64,000 bases of DNA, taken from positions 1,051,001-1,115,000 of the forward strand of contig NW_027480565.1 in assembly GCF_051401765.1 (NCBI RefSeq), written 5' to 3'. The number at the start of each line of letters is the position of its first letter. The stretch's first letter is position 1. A program made the position numbers and the translations under genes. The stretch is from Calliopsis andreniformis (taxonomy: Eukaryota > Arthropoda > Insecta > Hymenoptera > Andrenidae). Shown in pieces: positions 1 to 15,200 of this stretch. The notes below the pieces were generated by a model, which saw nothing but the letters and a program-made list of their open reading frames with translations, made no database searches and was not told where the DNA came from.

Positions 1-3000
1 GAGTATTGAAAACTGTTAATTGAGGATATTCTATTGAGGATTGAGGATTGACAACTGATTCTTGAGGACTCAGGGCTGAAAATTGAGGATTCAGTATTGA
101 GGATTCAGAATTGAGGTTTGAGGACTGAGGTTTGAGGATTGAAGATTGAGTATTGAGGATTGAAGATTGCAGATTGAGAATTGAGTATTGAAAACTGTGA
201 ATTGAGGATATTCTATTGAGGATTGAGGATTGACAATTGATTTTTGAGGACTGAGGTCTGAAGATTGAGGATTCAGGATTGAGGACTCGGGATTGAGGTT
301 TGAGGCCTGAGGATTGAGGGTTGAGGACTGGGGATTGAGGATTGAGGATTCAGTATTGAAGATTGAGTATTGATGTCTGAGGATTGAGGATTGAGGTTTG
401 CGGATTGAGGATTGAGAATTGAGGATTGAGGATTGAGGATTGAAGATTGAGGATTGGGGACAGAGTGTTGAGGGTTGAGTGATGAGATTTGATGTTTGTG
501 GATAGAGATTTGAAGATTGCAGATTGAGTATTGAGTATTGAAAACTGTTAATTGAGGATATTCTATTGAGGATTGAGGATTGACAACTGATTCTTGAGGA
601 CTCAGGGCTGAAGATTGAGGATTCAGTATTGAAGATTGAGTATTGATGTCTGAGGACTGAGGGTTGAGGATTAAGGATTGAGGATTGGGGATTGAGGATC
701 TAGGATTGGAGATTGAGCATTGAGGATTGAAGATTGAGGATTGAGGATTGAGGATTGAGGATGGAGGATTGAGGATTGAAGATTAAGTATTGAAGACTGA
801 AGATTGAGGATTGAGGAATGAGGATTGAGGATTGAGGATTGAGGATTGAGGATTGAGGATTGAAGACTGAGGATTGGGGATTGGGGATTGAAGATTGAGG
901 ATTGAGGATTGAGGATTGCGGATTGAGGATTGAGGATTGAAAATACAGTATTGAGAATTGAAGATTGAGAATTGATGGTTGAGGATTGAACATTGAGGAC
1001 TGAGTGTTGAGGGTTGAGTGATGTGAATTGATGTTTGTGGATAGAGATTTGAAGATTGCAGATTGAGTATTGAGTATTGAAAACTGTGAATTGAGGATAT
1101 TCTATTGAGGATTGAGGATTGACAACTGATTGTTGAGGACTCAGGGCTGAAGATTGCGGATTCAGAATTGAGGATACAGCATTCAGGTTTGAGGACTGAG
1201 TATTGAGGATTGAGGATTGAGGATTGAGGATTGAGGATTGAAGATTAAGGATTGGGTATTGAGGATTGAACATTGAGGATAGAGGATTGAGGATTGAGGA
1301 TTGAGCATTGAGAATTGAAGATTGAATATTCATGATTGAAGATTGAGGATTGTGGATTGAGGATTGAAGATTGAGTATTGATGATTGAAGATTGAGGATT
1401 GAGTATTGAGGGTTGAGGATTGAGGACGAGGACTGACGGTTGAGGATTGAGGTTTGAGGATTGAGGATTGAGGATTGAGTACTGAGGCTTGAGGATTGAG
1501 GATTGAGCATTGAGGATTGAAGATTGAGGACTGGGGATTGAGGATTGAAGATTGAGGATTAAAGATAGAGGATTGGGGATTGAGGATCTAGGATTGGAGA
1601 TTGATTATTGAGGATTCAAGATTGAGGATTGAGGATTGAGGATTGAGAATTGAGAACTGAGGATGAGGACTGAGGGTTGAGCTTTGAGGTTTGAGGAACG
1701 AGGGGTGAGGATTGAGGATTGTGGACTGAGGATTGACGATTGAGTATTGAAGATTGAGGATTGATGACTGAGGACTGAGGTTTGAGGATAGAGGATTGAT
1801 GATTGAGGACTGAGGCTTGAGGATTGAGGATTGAGGATTAAGGATTGAGGTTTGGGGATTGAGGATCTAGCGTCGGAGATTGATTATTGAGGATTCTAGA
1901 TTGAGGATTGAAGATTGAGTATTGAGTACTGAAGATTGGGGATTGAGGGTTGAGGATTGAGGATTGAGGATTGAGGATTGAGGATTGAGGATTGAAGACC
2001 GAGGATTGGGGATTGAGGATTGAAGATTGAGGATTGAGGATTGAGGATTGCGGATTGAGGATTGAGGATTGAAATTACAGTATTGAGAATTGAAGGTTTA
2101 GAATTGAGGATTGAGGATTGAACATTGAGGACTGAGTGTTGAGGGTTGAGTGATGTGAATTGATGTCTGTGGATAGAGATTTGAAGATTCCAGATTGAGT
2201 ATTGAGTATTGAAAACTGTGAATTGAGGATATTCTATTGAGGATTGAGTATTGACAACTGATTCTTGAGGACTCAGGGCTGAAGATTGAGGATTCAGTAT
2301 TGAGGACTCAGAATTGAGGTTTGAGGACTGAGGTTTGAGGATTGAAGATTGAGTAATGAGGATTGAAGATTGAGGATTGAGGATTGAGGATTGAGGATGG
2401 AGGATGAGGGCAGATGGTTGAGGATTCAGGTTTGATTATTGAACCCTGGGAATTCAGGATACTCTATTGAGTATTGAGAATTGAGGATTGATGGTTGAGT
2501 ATTGAGGACTGAGTATTGAGGGTTGAAGACTGAGTATTGGGGATTCAGAATTGAGGTTTGAGGACTGAGGATTGAGGATTGAAGACTGAGTATTGTGGAT
2601 TGAATGTTGAGGATTGAGGATTGAGGGCTGAGGATTGAGGATGAAGTCTGGGGGTTGAAGATTGAGGTTTGAGGTCTGAGGACTGAGGATTGAGGATTGG
2701 GGATTGAGGATTGAGGATTGAGGATTGAGGATTGAGGATTGAGGATTGAGGATTGAGGATTGAAGATTAAGGATTGGGTATTGAGGATTGAATATTGAGG
2801 ATAGAGGATTGAGGATTGAGGATTGAGCATTGAGAATTGAAGATTGAATATTGATGATTGAAGATTGAGGATTGAGGATTGAGGATTGAAGATTGAGTAT
2901 TGATGATTGAAGATTTAGGATTGAGTATTGATGGTTGAGGATTGAGGACGAGGACTGACGGTTGAGCATTGAGGTTTGAGGATTGAGGATTGAGGATTGA

Positions 3001-3780
3001 GGATTGAGGATTGAGCATTGAGGATTGAAGATTGAGGACTGGGGATTGAGGATTGAAGATTGAGGATTAAAGATTGAGGATTGGGGATTGAGGATCTAGG
3101 ATTGGAGATTGATTATTGAGGATTCAAGATTGTGGATTGAGGATTGAGGATTGAGAATTGAGAACTGAGGATGAGGACTGAGGGTTGAGCTTTGAGGTTT
3201 GAGGAACGAGGGGTGAGGATTGAGGATTGTGGACCGAGGATTGACGATTGAGTATTGAAGATTGAGGATTGATGACTGATGACTGAGGGTTGAGGATTGA
3301 GGATTGATGATTGAGGACTGAGGCTTGAGGATTGAGGATTGAGGATTAAGGATTGAGGATTGGGGATTGAGGATCTAGGATCGGAGATTGATTATTGAGG
3401 ATTCTAGATTGAGTATTGAGGATTGAGGATTGAGGATTGAGGATTGAGGATTGAAGATTGAGTATTGAGGACTGAAGATTGAGGATTGAGGATTGAGGAT
3501 TGAGGATTGAGGATTGAGGATTGAGGATTGAGGATTGAAGACTGAGGATTGGGGATTGAGGATTGAAGGTTGAGGATTGAGGATTGAGGATTGAGGATTG
3601 CGGATTGAGGATTGAGGATTGAAAATACAGTATTGAGAATTGAAGATTGAGAATTGATTACTGAGGATTGAACATTGAGGACTGAGTGTTGAGGGTTGAG
3701 TGATGTGAATTGATGTTTGTGGATAGAGATTTGAAGATTCCAGATTGAGTATTGAGTATTGAAAACTGTGAATTGAGGAC
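1..3780. repeat. Higher-order repeat, copy I (about 3.3-3.75 kb)
   Basis: This segment is nearly colinear with 8987-11930 (offset 8986, falling to 8979 by base 2441) and with 12251-16016 (offset 12250, falling to 12236 by base 2441). The three copies share rare variants, such as the module B form with GAACCCTGGGAATTCAGG at 2441, 11420 and 14677. Copy I is closest to the copy at 12251: both have the variant GGCTGAAAATTGAGG near their start, where the copy at 8987 reads GGCTGAAGATTGAGG. Module A cores lie at about 25, 207, 557, 1096 and 2229. No gene is seen. Confidence 0.85.
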
Positions 3781-6700
3781 ATTCTATTGAGGATTGAGGA
3801 TTGACAATTGATTTTTGAGGACTGAGGTCTGAAGATTGAGGATTCAGGATTGAGGATACAGCATTGAGGTTTGAGGACTGAGTATTGAGGATTGAGGATT
3901 GCGGATTGAGGATTGAGGATTGAAAATACAGTATTGAGAATTGAAGATTGAGAATTGAGGGTTGAGGATTGAACATTGAGGACTGAGTGTTGAGGGTTGA
4001 GTGATGTGAATTGATGTTTGTGGATAGATATTTGAAGATTGCAGATTGAGTATTGAGTATTGAAAACTGTGAATTGAGGATATTCTATTGAGGATTGACG
4101 ATTGACAACTGATTGTTGAGGACTCAGGGCTGAAGATTGCGGATTCAGAATTGAGGATACAGCATTGAGGTTTGAGGACTGAGTATTGAGGATTGAGGAT
4201 TGGCGATTGAGAATTGAGGATTGAGGATTGAGGATTGAAGATTGAGGATTGGGTATTGAGGATTGAAGATTGAGGGTTGATGATTGAGGATTGAGGATTG
4301 AAGCTTGCAGATTGAGTATTGAGGATTGAAGATTGAGGATTGCGGATTGAGGGTTGAAGATTGAGGACTGAGTGTTGAGGGTTGAGTGTGGAGAATTGAT
4401 GTTTGTGGATTGAGATATGAAGGTTGAAGAATGGGGATTGAGTATTGAAAACTGTGAATTGAGGATATTCTATTGAGGATTGAGTATTGACAGTTGATTG
4501 TTGTGGACTGAGGGCTGAAGACTGAGGATGCAGGATTGAGTATTCGGGATTGAGGTTTGAGGACTGAGGATTGAGGGTTGAGGGTTGAGGATTGAGGATT
4601 GACGTTTGAGGATTGAGGACTGAGGCTTGAGGATTGAGGATTGAGCATCGAGGATTGAAGGTTGAGGACTGGGGATTGAGGATTGAAGATTGAGGATTAA
4701 GGATTGAGGACTGGGGATTGAGGATCTAGGATTGGAGATCGATTATTGAGGATTCAAGATTGAGGATTGAGGATTGAGGATTGAGAATTGAGAACTGAGG
4801 ATGAGGACTGAGGTTTGAGGATTGAGGTTTGAGGAACGAGGATTGAGGATTGAGGATCGAGGACTGTGGATTGACGATTGAGTATTGAAGATTGAGGATT
4901 GATGACAGAGGATTGAGGATTGAGGATTGAGGATTGAGGATTGAGGACTGAGGCTTGAGGACTGAGGGTTGAGGACTAAGGATTGAGGATTGGGGATTGA
5001 GGATCTAGGATTGGAGATTGAGCATTGAGGATTGAAGATTGAGGATTGAGGATTGAGGATTGAGGATGGAGGATTGAGGATTGAAGATTGAGTATTGAGG
5101 ATTGAAGATTGGGGATTGAGGATTGAGGATTGAGGATTGAAGATTGAGGATTGAGGATTGAAGACTGAGGATTGGGGATTGAGGATTGAAGATTGAGGAT
5201 TGAGGATTGAGGACTGCGGATTGAGGATTGAGGATTGAAATTACAGTATTGAGAATTGAAGATTTAGAATTGAGGATTGAGGATTGAACATTGAGGACTG
5301 AGTGTTGAGGGTTGAGTGGTGTGAATTGATGTTTGTGGATAGAGATTTGAAGATTCCAGGTTGTGTATTGAGTATTGAAAACTGTGATTTGAGGATATTC
5401 TATTGAGGATTGAGGATTGACAAACTGATCCTTGAGGACTCAGGGCTGAAGATTGAGGATTCAGTATTGACGACTCAGAATTGAGGTTTGAGGATTGAGG
5501 ATTTGGGATTGAGGATTGAGGATTGAGGATTGAGGATTGAGGATTGAGGATTGAGCATTGAGGATTGAGGATTGAAGATTAAGGATTGGGTATTGAGGAT
5601 TGAACATTTGAGGATAAAGCATTGAGGATTGAGGATTGAGCATTGAGAATTGAAGATTGAATATTGATGATTGAAGATTGAGGATTGAGGATTGAGGATT
5701 GAAGATTGAGTATTGATGATTGAAGATTGAGGATTGGGTATTGAGGGTTGAGGATTGAGGACGAGGACTGACAGTTGAGGATTGAGGTTTGAGGATTGAG
5801 GATTGAGGATTGAGGACTGAGGCTTGAGGATTGAGGATTGAGTATTGAGGATTGAAGATTGAGGACTGGGGATTGAAGATTGAAGATTGAGGATTAAAGA
5901 TTGAGGATTGGGGATTGAGGATCTAGGATTGGAGATTGATTATTGAGGATTCAAGATTGAGGATTGAGGATTGAGGATTGAGAATTGAGAACTGAGGATG
6001 AGGACTGAGGGTTGAGCTTTGAGATTTGAGGAACGAGGGGTGAGGATTGAGGATTGTGGACTGAGGATTGACGATTGAGTATTGAAGATTGAGGATTGAT
6101 GACTGATGACTGAGGGTTGAGGATTGAGGATTGATGATTGAGGACTGAGGCTTGAGGATTGAGGACTGAGGATTAAGGATTGAGGATTGGGGATTGAGGA
6201 TCTAGGATCGGAGATTGATTATTGAGGATTCTAGATTGAGTATTGAGGATTGAGGATTAAGGATTGAGGATTGAAGATTGAAGATTGAGTATTGAGGACT
6301 GAAGATTGAGGATTGAGGATTGAGGATTGAGGATTGAGGATTGAGGATTGAGGATTGAGGATTGAAGACTGAGGATTGGGGATTGAGGTTTGAAGATTGA
6401 GGATTGAGGATTGAGGATTGCGGATTGAGGATTGAGGATTGAAAATACAGTATTGAGAATTGAAGATTGAGAATTGAGGATTGAGGATTGAACATTGAGG
6501 AGTGAGTGTTGAGGGTTGAGGGTTGAGGATTGAGGATTGACGCTTGAGGATTGGCGACTGAGGCTTGAGGATTGAGGATTGAGCATCGAGGATTGAAGGT
6601 TGAGGACTGGGGATTGAGGATTGAAGATTGAGGATTAAGGATTGACGATTGGGGATTGAGGATCTAGGATTGGAGATTGATTATTGAGGATTCAAGATTG

Positions 6701-8986
6701 AGGATTGAGGATTGAGGATTGAGAATTGACAACTGAGGATGAGCACTGAGGTTTGAGGATTGAGGTTTGAGGAACGAGGATTGAGGATTGAGGATTGAGG
6801 ACTGAGGATTGACGATTGAGTATTGAAGATTGAGGATTGATGACAGAGGATTGAGGATTGAGGATTGCGGATTGAGGATTGAGGACTGAGGCTTGAGGAC
6901 TGAGGGTTGAGGATTAAGGATTGAGGATTGGGGATTGAGGATCTAGGATTGGAGATTGAGCATTGAGGATTGAAGATTGAGGATTGAGGATTGAGGATTG
7001 AGGATGGAGGATTGAGGATTGAAGATTAAGTATTGAAGACTGAAGATTGAGGATTGAGGATTGAGGATTGAGGATTGAGGATTGAGGATTGAGGATTGAG
7101 GACTGAAGACTGAGGATTGGGGATTGGGGATTGAAGATTGAGTATTGAGGATTGAGGATTGCGGATTGAGGATTGAGGATTGAAAATACAGTATTGAGAA
7201 TTGAAGATTGAGAATTGAGGGTTGAGGATTGAACATTGAGGACTGAGTGTTGAGGGTTGAGTGATGTGAATTGATGTTTGTGGATAGAGATTTGAAGATT
7301 GCAGATTGAGTATTGAGTATTGAAAACTGTGAATTGAGGATATTCTATTGAGGATTGAGGATTGACAACTGATTGTTGAGGACTCAGGGCTGAAGATTGC
7401 GGATTCAGAATTGAGGATACAGCATTGAGGTTTGAGGACTGAGTATTGAGGATTGAGGATTGGCGATTGAGAATTGAGGATTGAGGATTGAGGATTGAAG
7501 ATTGAGGATTGGGTATTGAGGATTGAAGATTGAGGGTTGATGATTGAGGATTGAGGATTGAAGCTTGCAGATTGAGCATTGAGGATTGAAGATTGAGGAC
7601 TGGGGATTGAGGATTGAAGATTGAGGATTAAAGATTGAGGATTGGGGATTGAGGATCTAGGATAGGAGATTGATTATTGAGGATTCAAGATTGAGGATCG
7701 AGGATTGAGGACTGAGAATTGAGAACTGAGGATGAGGACTGAGGGTCGAGCTTTGAGGTTTGTGGAACGAGGGTTGAGGATTGAGGATTGTGAACTGAGG
7801 ATTGACGATTGAGTATTGAAGATTGAGGATTGATGACTGATGACTGAGGGTTGAGGATTGAGGATTGATGATTGAGGACTGAGGCTTGAGGATTGAGGAT
7901 TGAGGATTAAGGATTGTGGATTGGGGATTGAGAATCTAGGATCGGAGATTGATTATTGAGGATTCTAGATTGAGTATTGAGGATTGAGGATTGAGGATTG
8001 AGGATTGAGGATTGAAGATTGAGTATTGAGGACTGAAGATTGAGGATTGAGGATTGAGGATTGAGGATTGAGGATTGAGGATTGAGGATTGAAGACTGAG
8101 GATTGGGGATTGAGGATTGAAGATTGAGGATTGAGGATTGTGGATTGCGGATTGAGGATTGAGGATTGAAAATACAGTATTGAGAATTGAAGATTGAGAA
8201 TTGAGTATTGAGGATTGAACATTGAGGACTGAGTGTTGAGGGTTGAGTGATGTGAATTGATGTTTGTGGATAGAGATTTGAAGATTCCAGATTGAGTATT
8301 GAGTATTGAAAACTGTTAATTGAGGATATTCTATTGAGGATTGAGGATTGACAACTGATTCTTGAGGACTCTGGGCTGAAGATTGAGGATTCAGTATTGA
8401 GGATTCAGAATTGAGGTTTGAGGACTGAGGTTTGAGGATTGAAGATAGAGTATTGAGGATTGAAGATTGCTGATTGAGAATTGAGTATTGAAAACTGTGA
8501 ATTGAGGATATTCTATTGAGGATTGAGGATTGACGATTGATTTTTGAGGACTGATGTCTGAATATTGAGGATTCAGGATTGAGGACTCGGGATTGAGGTT
8601 TGAGGACTGAGGATTGAGGGTTGAGGACTGAGGACTGAAGATTGAGGATTGAGGATTGAGGATTGAGGATTGAGGATTGAGGATTGAGGATTGAAGACTG
8701 AGGATTGGGGATTGAGGATTGAAGATTGAGGATTGAGGATTGAGGATTGCGGATTGAGGATTGAGGATTGAGGATTGAAGACTGAGGATTGGGGATTGAG
8801 GATTGAAGATTGAGGATTGAGGATTGAGGATTGCGGATTGAGGATTGAGGATTGAAAATACAGTATTGAGAATTGAAGATTGAGAATTGAGTATTGAGGA
8901 TTGAACATTGAGGACTGAGTGTTGAGGGTTGAGTGATGTGAATTGATGTTTGTGGATAGAGATTTGAAGATTCCAGATTGAGTATT
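3781..8986. repeat. Satellite mosaic between higher-order copies I and II
   Basis: This segment is assembled from the same modules as its neighbours but in rearranged order. Bases 6904-7443 match 661-1200 (offset 6243). Bases 4201-4310 match 7461-7570 (offset 3260, close to the 3264-bp unit further right), sharing the variants TTGGCGATTGAG and GAAGCTTGCAGATTGAG. Two related blocks starting with GATCGGAGATTGATTATTG follow at about 7940 and 8570. The stretch contains no gene. Confidence 0.75.
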
Positions 8987-11900
8987 GAGTATTGAAAACT
9001 GTTAATTGAGGATATTCTATTGAGGATTGAGGATTGACAACTGATTCTTGAGGACTCAGGGCTGAAGATTGAGGATTCAGTATTGAGGATTCAGAATTGA
9101 GGTTTGAGGACTGAGGTTTGAGGATTGAAGATTGAGTATTGAGGATTGAAGATTGCAGATTGAGAATTGAGTATTGAAAACTGTGAATTGAGGATATTCT
9201 ATTGAGGATTGAGGATTGACAATTGATTTTTGAGGACTGAGGTCTGAAGATTGAGGATTCAGGATTGAGGACTCGGGGTTGAGGTTTGAGGCCTGAGGAT
9301 TGAGGGTTGAGGACTGGGGATTGAGGATTGAGGATTCAGTATTGAAGATTGAGTATTGATGTCTGAGGATTGAGGATTGAGGTTTGAGGATTGAGGATTG
9401 AGAATTGAGGATTGAGGATTGAGGATTGAAGATAGAGGATTGGGGACAGAGTGTTGAGGGTTGAGTGATGAGATTTGATGTTTGTGGATAGAGATTTGAA
9501 GATTGCAGATTGAGTATTGAGTATTGAAAACTGTTAATTGAGGATATTCTATTGAGGATTGAGGATTGACAACTGATTCTTGAGGACTCAGGGCTGAAGA
9601 TTGAGGATTCAGTATTGAAGATTGAGTATTGATGTCTGAGGACTGAGGGTTGAGGATTAAGGATTGAGGATTGGGGATTGAGGATCTAGGATTGGAGATT
9701 GAGCATTGAGGATTGAAGATTGAGGATTGAGGATTGAGGATTGAGGATGGAGGATTGAGGATTGAAGATTAAGTATTGAAGACTGAAGATTGAGGATTGA
9801 GGAATGAGGATTGAGGATTGAGGATTGAGGATTGAGGATTGAGGATTGAAGACTGAGGATTGGGGATTGGGGATTGAAGATTGAGGATTGAGGATTGAGG
9901 ATTGCGGATTGAGGATTGAGGATTGAAAATACAGTATTGAGAATTGAAGATTGAGAATTGATGGTTGAGGATTGAACATTGAGGACTGAGTGTTGAGGGT
10001 TGAGTGATGTGAATTGATGTTTGTGGATAGAGATTTGAAGATTGCAGATTGAGTATTGAGTATTGAAAACTGTGAATTGAGGATATTCTATTGAGGATTG
10101 AGGATTGACAACTGATTGTTGAGGACTCAGGGCTGAAGATTGCGGATTCAGAATTGAGGATACAGCATTGAGGTTTGAGGACTGAGTATTGAGGATTGAG
10201 GATTGAGGATTGAGGATTGAGGATTGAAGATTAAGGATTGGGTATTGAGGATTGAACATTGAGGATAGAGGATTGAGGATTGAGGATTGAGCATTGAGAA
10301 TTGAAGATTGAATATTGATGATTGAAGATTGAGGATTGTGGATTGAGGATTGAAGATTGAGTATTGATGATTGAAGATTGAGGATTGAGTATTGAGGGTT
10401 GAGGATTGAGGACGAGGACTGACGGTTGAGGATTGAGGTTTGAGGATTGAGGATTGAGGATTGAGTACTGAGGCTTGAGGATTGAGGATTGAGCATTGAG
10501 GATTGAAGATTGAGGACTGGGGATTGAGGATTGAAGATTGAGGATTAAAGATAGAGGATTGGGGATTGAGGATCTAGGATTGGAGATTGATTATTGAGGA
10601 TTCAAGATTGAGGATTGAGGATTGAGGATTGAGAATTGAGAACTGAGGATGAGGACTGAGGGTTGAGCTTTGAGGTTTGAGGAACGAGGGGTGAGGATTG
10701 AGGATTGTGGACTGAGGATTGACGATTGAGTATTGAAGATTGAGGATTGATGACTGAGGACTGAGGTTTGAGGATAGAGGATTGATGATTGAGGACTGAG
10801 GCTTGAGGATTGAGGATTGAGGATTAAGGATTGAGGTTTGGGGATTGAGTATCTAGCGTCGGAGATTGATTATTGAGGATTCTAGATTGAGGATTGAAGA
10901 TTGAGTATTGAGTACTGAAGATTGGGGATTGAGGATTGAGGATTGAGGATTGAGGATTGAGGATTGAGGATTGAAGACCGAGGATTGGGGATTGAGGATT
11001 GAAGATTGAGGATTGAGGATTGAGGATTGCGGATTGAGGATTGAGGATTGAAATTACAGTATTGAGAATTGAAGGTTTAGAATTGAGGATTGAGGATTGA
11101 ACATTGAGGACTGAGTGTTGAGGGTTGAGAGATGTGAATTGATGTCTGTGGATAGAGATTTGAAGATTCCAGATTGAGTATTGAGTATTGAAAACTGTGA
11201 ATTGAGGATACTCTATTGAGGATTGAGTATTGACAACTGATTCTTGAGGACTCAGGGCTGAAGATTGAGGATTCAGTATTGAGGACTCAGAATTGAGGTT
11301 TGAGGACTGAGGTTTGAGGATTGAAGATTGAGTAATGAGGATTGAAGATTGAGGATTGAGGATTGGGGATTGAGGATGGAGGATGAAGGCAGATGGTTGA
11401 GGATTCAGGTTTGATTATTGAACCCTGGGAATTCAGGATACTCTATTGAGTATTGAGAATTGAGGATTGATGGTTGAGTATTGAGGACTGAGTATTGAGG
11501 GTTGAAGACTGAGTATTGGGGATTGAAGACTGAGTATTGAGGATTGAATGTTGAGGATTGAGGATTGAGGGCTGAGGATTGAGGATGAAGTCTGGGGGTT
11601 GAAGATTGAGGTTTGAGGTCTGAGGACTGAGGATTGAGGATTGGGGATTGAGGATTGAGGATTGAGGATTGAGGATTGAGGATTGAGGATAGAGGATTGA
11701 GGATTGAAGATTAAGGATTGGGTATTGAGGATTGAACATTGAGGATAGAGGATTGAGGATTGAGGATTGAGCATTGAGAATTGAAGATTGAATATTGATG
11801 ATTGAAGATTGAGGATTGAGGATTGAGGATTGAAGATTGAGTATTGATGATTGAAGATTTAGGATTGAGTATTGATGGTTGAGGATTGAGGACGAGGACT

Positions 11901-12250
11901 GACGGTTGAGCATTGAGGTTTGAGGATTGAGGATTGAGGATTGAGGATTGAGGATTGAGGATTGAAGATTGAGTATTGAGGACTGAAGATTGAGGATTGA
12001 GGATTGAGGATTGAGGATTGAGGATTGAGGATTGAGGATTGAAGACTGAGGATTGGGGATTGAGGATTGAAGATTGAGGATTGAGGATTGAGGATTGCGG
12101 ATTGAGGATTGAGGATTGAAAATACAGTATTGAGAATTGAAGATTGAGAATTGAGTATTGAGGATTGAACATTGAGGACTGAGTGTTGAGGGTTGAGTGA
12201 TGTGAATTGATGTTTGTGGATAGAGATTTGAAGATTCCAGATTGAGTATT
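8987..12250. repeat. Higher-order repeat, copy II (3264 bp)
   Basis: Copy II starts at the same register as base 1 of the window and is followed directly by copy III at 12251, giving a 3264-bp tandem step. A short block around 11521 (the counterpart of about 2530-2585) is missing relative to copies I and III. After about 11940 it switches to sequence like 7990-8300 rather than continuing as copy I does, so it is a recombinant of two local types. It holds only satellite. Confidence 0.82.
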
Positions 12251-15200
12251 GAGTATTGAAAACTGTTAATTGAGGATATTCTATTTAGGATTGAGGATTG
12301 ACAACTGATTCTTGAGGACTCAGGGCTGAAAATTGAGGATTCAGTATTGAGGATTCAGAATTGAGGTTTGAGGACTGAGGTTTGAGTATTGAAGATTGAG
12401 TATTGAGGATTGAAGATTGCAGATTGAGAATTGAGTATTGAAAACTGTGAATTGAGGATATTCTATTGAGGATTGAGGATTGACAATTGATTTTTGAGGA
12501 CTGAGGTCTGAAGATTGAGGATTCAGGATTGAGGACTCGGGATTGAGGTTTGCGGCCTGAGGATTGAGGGTTGAGGACTGGGGATTGAGGATTGAGGATT
12601 CAGTATTGAAGATTGAGTATTGATGTCTGAGGATTTAGGATTGAGGTTTGCGGATTGAGGATTGAGAATTGAGGATTGAGGATTGAGGATTGAAGATTGA
12701 GGATTGGGGACAGAGTGTTGAGGGTTGAGTGATGAGATTTGATGTTTGTGGATAGAGATTTGAAGATTGCAGATTGAGTATTGAGTATTGAAAACTGTTA
12801 ATTGAGGATATTCTATTGAGGATTGAGGATTGACAACTGATTCTTGAGGACTCAGGGCTGAAGATTGAGGATTCAGTATTGAAGATTGAGTATTGATGTC
12901 TGAGGACTGAGGGTTGAGGATTAAGGATTGAGGATTGGGGATTGAGGATCTAGGATTGGAGATTGAGCATTGAGGATTGAAGATTGAGGATTGAGGATTG
13001 AGGATTGAGGATGGAGGATTGAGGATTGAAGATTAAGTATTGAAGACTGAAGATTGAGGATTGAGGAATGAGGATTGAGGATTGAGGATTGAGGATTGAG
13101 GATTGAGGATTGAAGACTGAGGATTGGGGATTGGGGATTGAAGATTGAGGATTGAGGATTGAGGATTGCGGATTGAGGATTGAGGATTGAAAATACAGTA
13201 TTGAGAATTGAAGATTGAGAATTGATGGTTGAGGATTGAACATTGAGGACTGAGTGTTGAGGGTTGAGTGATGTGAATTGATGTTTGTGGATAGAGATTT
13301 GAAGATTGCAGATTGAGTATTGAGTATTGAAAACTGTGAATTGAGGATATTCTATTGAGGATTGAGGATTGACAACTGATTGTTGAGGACTCAGGGCTGA
13401 AGATTGCGGATTCAGAATTGAGGATACAGCATTGAGGTTTGAGGACTGAGTATTGAGGATTGAGGATTGAGGATTGAGGATTGAAGATTAAGGATTGGGT
13501 ATTGAGGATTGAACATTGAGGATAGAGGATTGAGGATTGAGGATTGAGCATTGAGAATTGAAGATTGAATATTCATGATTGAAGATTGAGGATTGTGGAT
13601 TGAGGATTGAAGATTGAGTATTGATGATTGAAGATTGAGGATTGAGTATTGAGGGTTGAGGATTGAGGACGAGGACTGACGGTTGAGGATTGAGGTTTGA
13701 GGATTGAGGATTGAGGATTGAGTACTGAGGCTTGAGGATTGAGGATTGAGCATTGAGGATTGAAGATTGAGGACTGGGGATTGAGGATTGAAGATTGAGG
13801 ATTAAAGATAGAGGATTGGGGATTGAGGATCTAGGATTGGAGATTGATTATTGAGGATTCAAGATTGAGGATTGAGGATTGAGGATTGAGAATTGAGAAC
13901 TGAGGATGAGGACTGAGGGTTGAGCTTTGAGGTTTGAGGAACGAGGGGTGAGGATTGAGGATTGTGGACTGAGGATTGACGATTGAGTATTGAAGATTGA
14001 GGATTGATGACTGAGGACTGAGGTTTGAGGATAGAGGATTGATGATTGAGGACTGAGGCTTGAGGATTGAGGATTGAGGATTAAGGATTGAGGTTTGGGG
14101 ATTGAGGATCTAGCGTCGGAGATTGATTATTGAGGATTCTAGATTGAGGATTGAAGATTGAGTATTGAGTACTGAAGATTGGGGATTGAGGATTGAGGAT
14201 TGAGGATTGAGGATTGAGGATTGAGGATTGAAGACCGAGGATTGGGGATTGAGGATTGAAGATTGAGGATTGAGGATTGAGGATTGCGGATTGAGGATTG
14301 AGGATTGAAATTACAGTATTGAGAATTGAAGGTTTAGAATTGAGGATTGAGGATTGAACATTGAGGACTGAGTGTTGAGGGTTGAGTGATGTGAATTGAT
14401 GTCTGTGGATAGAGATTTGAAGATTCCAGATTGAGTATTGAGTATTGAAAACTGTGAATTGAGGATATTCTATTGAGGATTGAGTATTGACAACTGATTC
14501 TTGAGGACTCAGGGCTGAAGATTGAGGATTCAGTATTGAGGACTCAGAATTGAGGTTTGAGGACTGAGGTTTGAGGATTGAAGATTGAGTAATGAGGATT
14601 GAAGATTGAGGATTGAGGATTGAGGATTGAGGATGGAGGATGAGGGCAGATGGTTGAGGATTCAGGTTTGATTATTGAACCCTGGGAATTCAGGATACTC
14701 TATTGAGTATTGAGAATTGAGGATTGATGGTTGAGTATTGAGGACTGAGTATTGAGGTTTGAAGACTGAGTATTGGGGATTCAGAATTGAGGTTTGAGGA
14801 CTGAGGATTGAGGATTGAAGACTGAGTATTGTGGATTGAATGTTGAGGATTGAGGATTGAGGGCTGAGGATTGAGGATGAAGTCTGGGGGTTGAAGATTG
14901 AGGTTTGAGGTCTGAGGACTGAGGATTGAGGATTGGGGATTGAGGATTGAGGATTGAGGATTGAGGATTGAGGATTGAGGATTGAGGATTGAGGATTGAA
15001 GATTAAGGATTGGGTATTGAGGATTGAACATTGAGGATAGAGGATTGAGGATTGAGGATTGAGCATTGAGAATTGAAGATTGAATATTGATGATTGAAGA
15101 TTGAGGATTGAGGATTGAGGATTGAAGATTGAGTATTGATGATTGAAGATTTAGGATTGAGTATTGATGGTTGAGGATTGAGGACGAGGACTGACGGTTG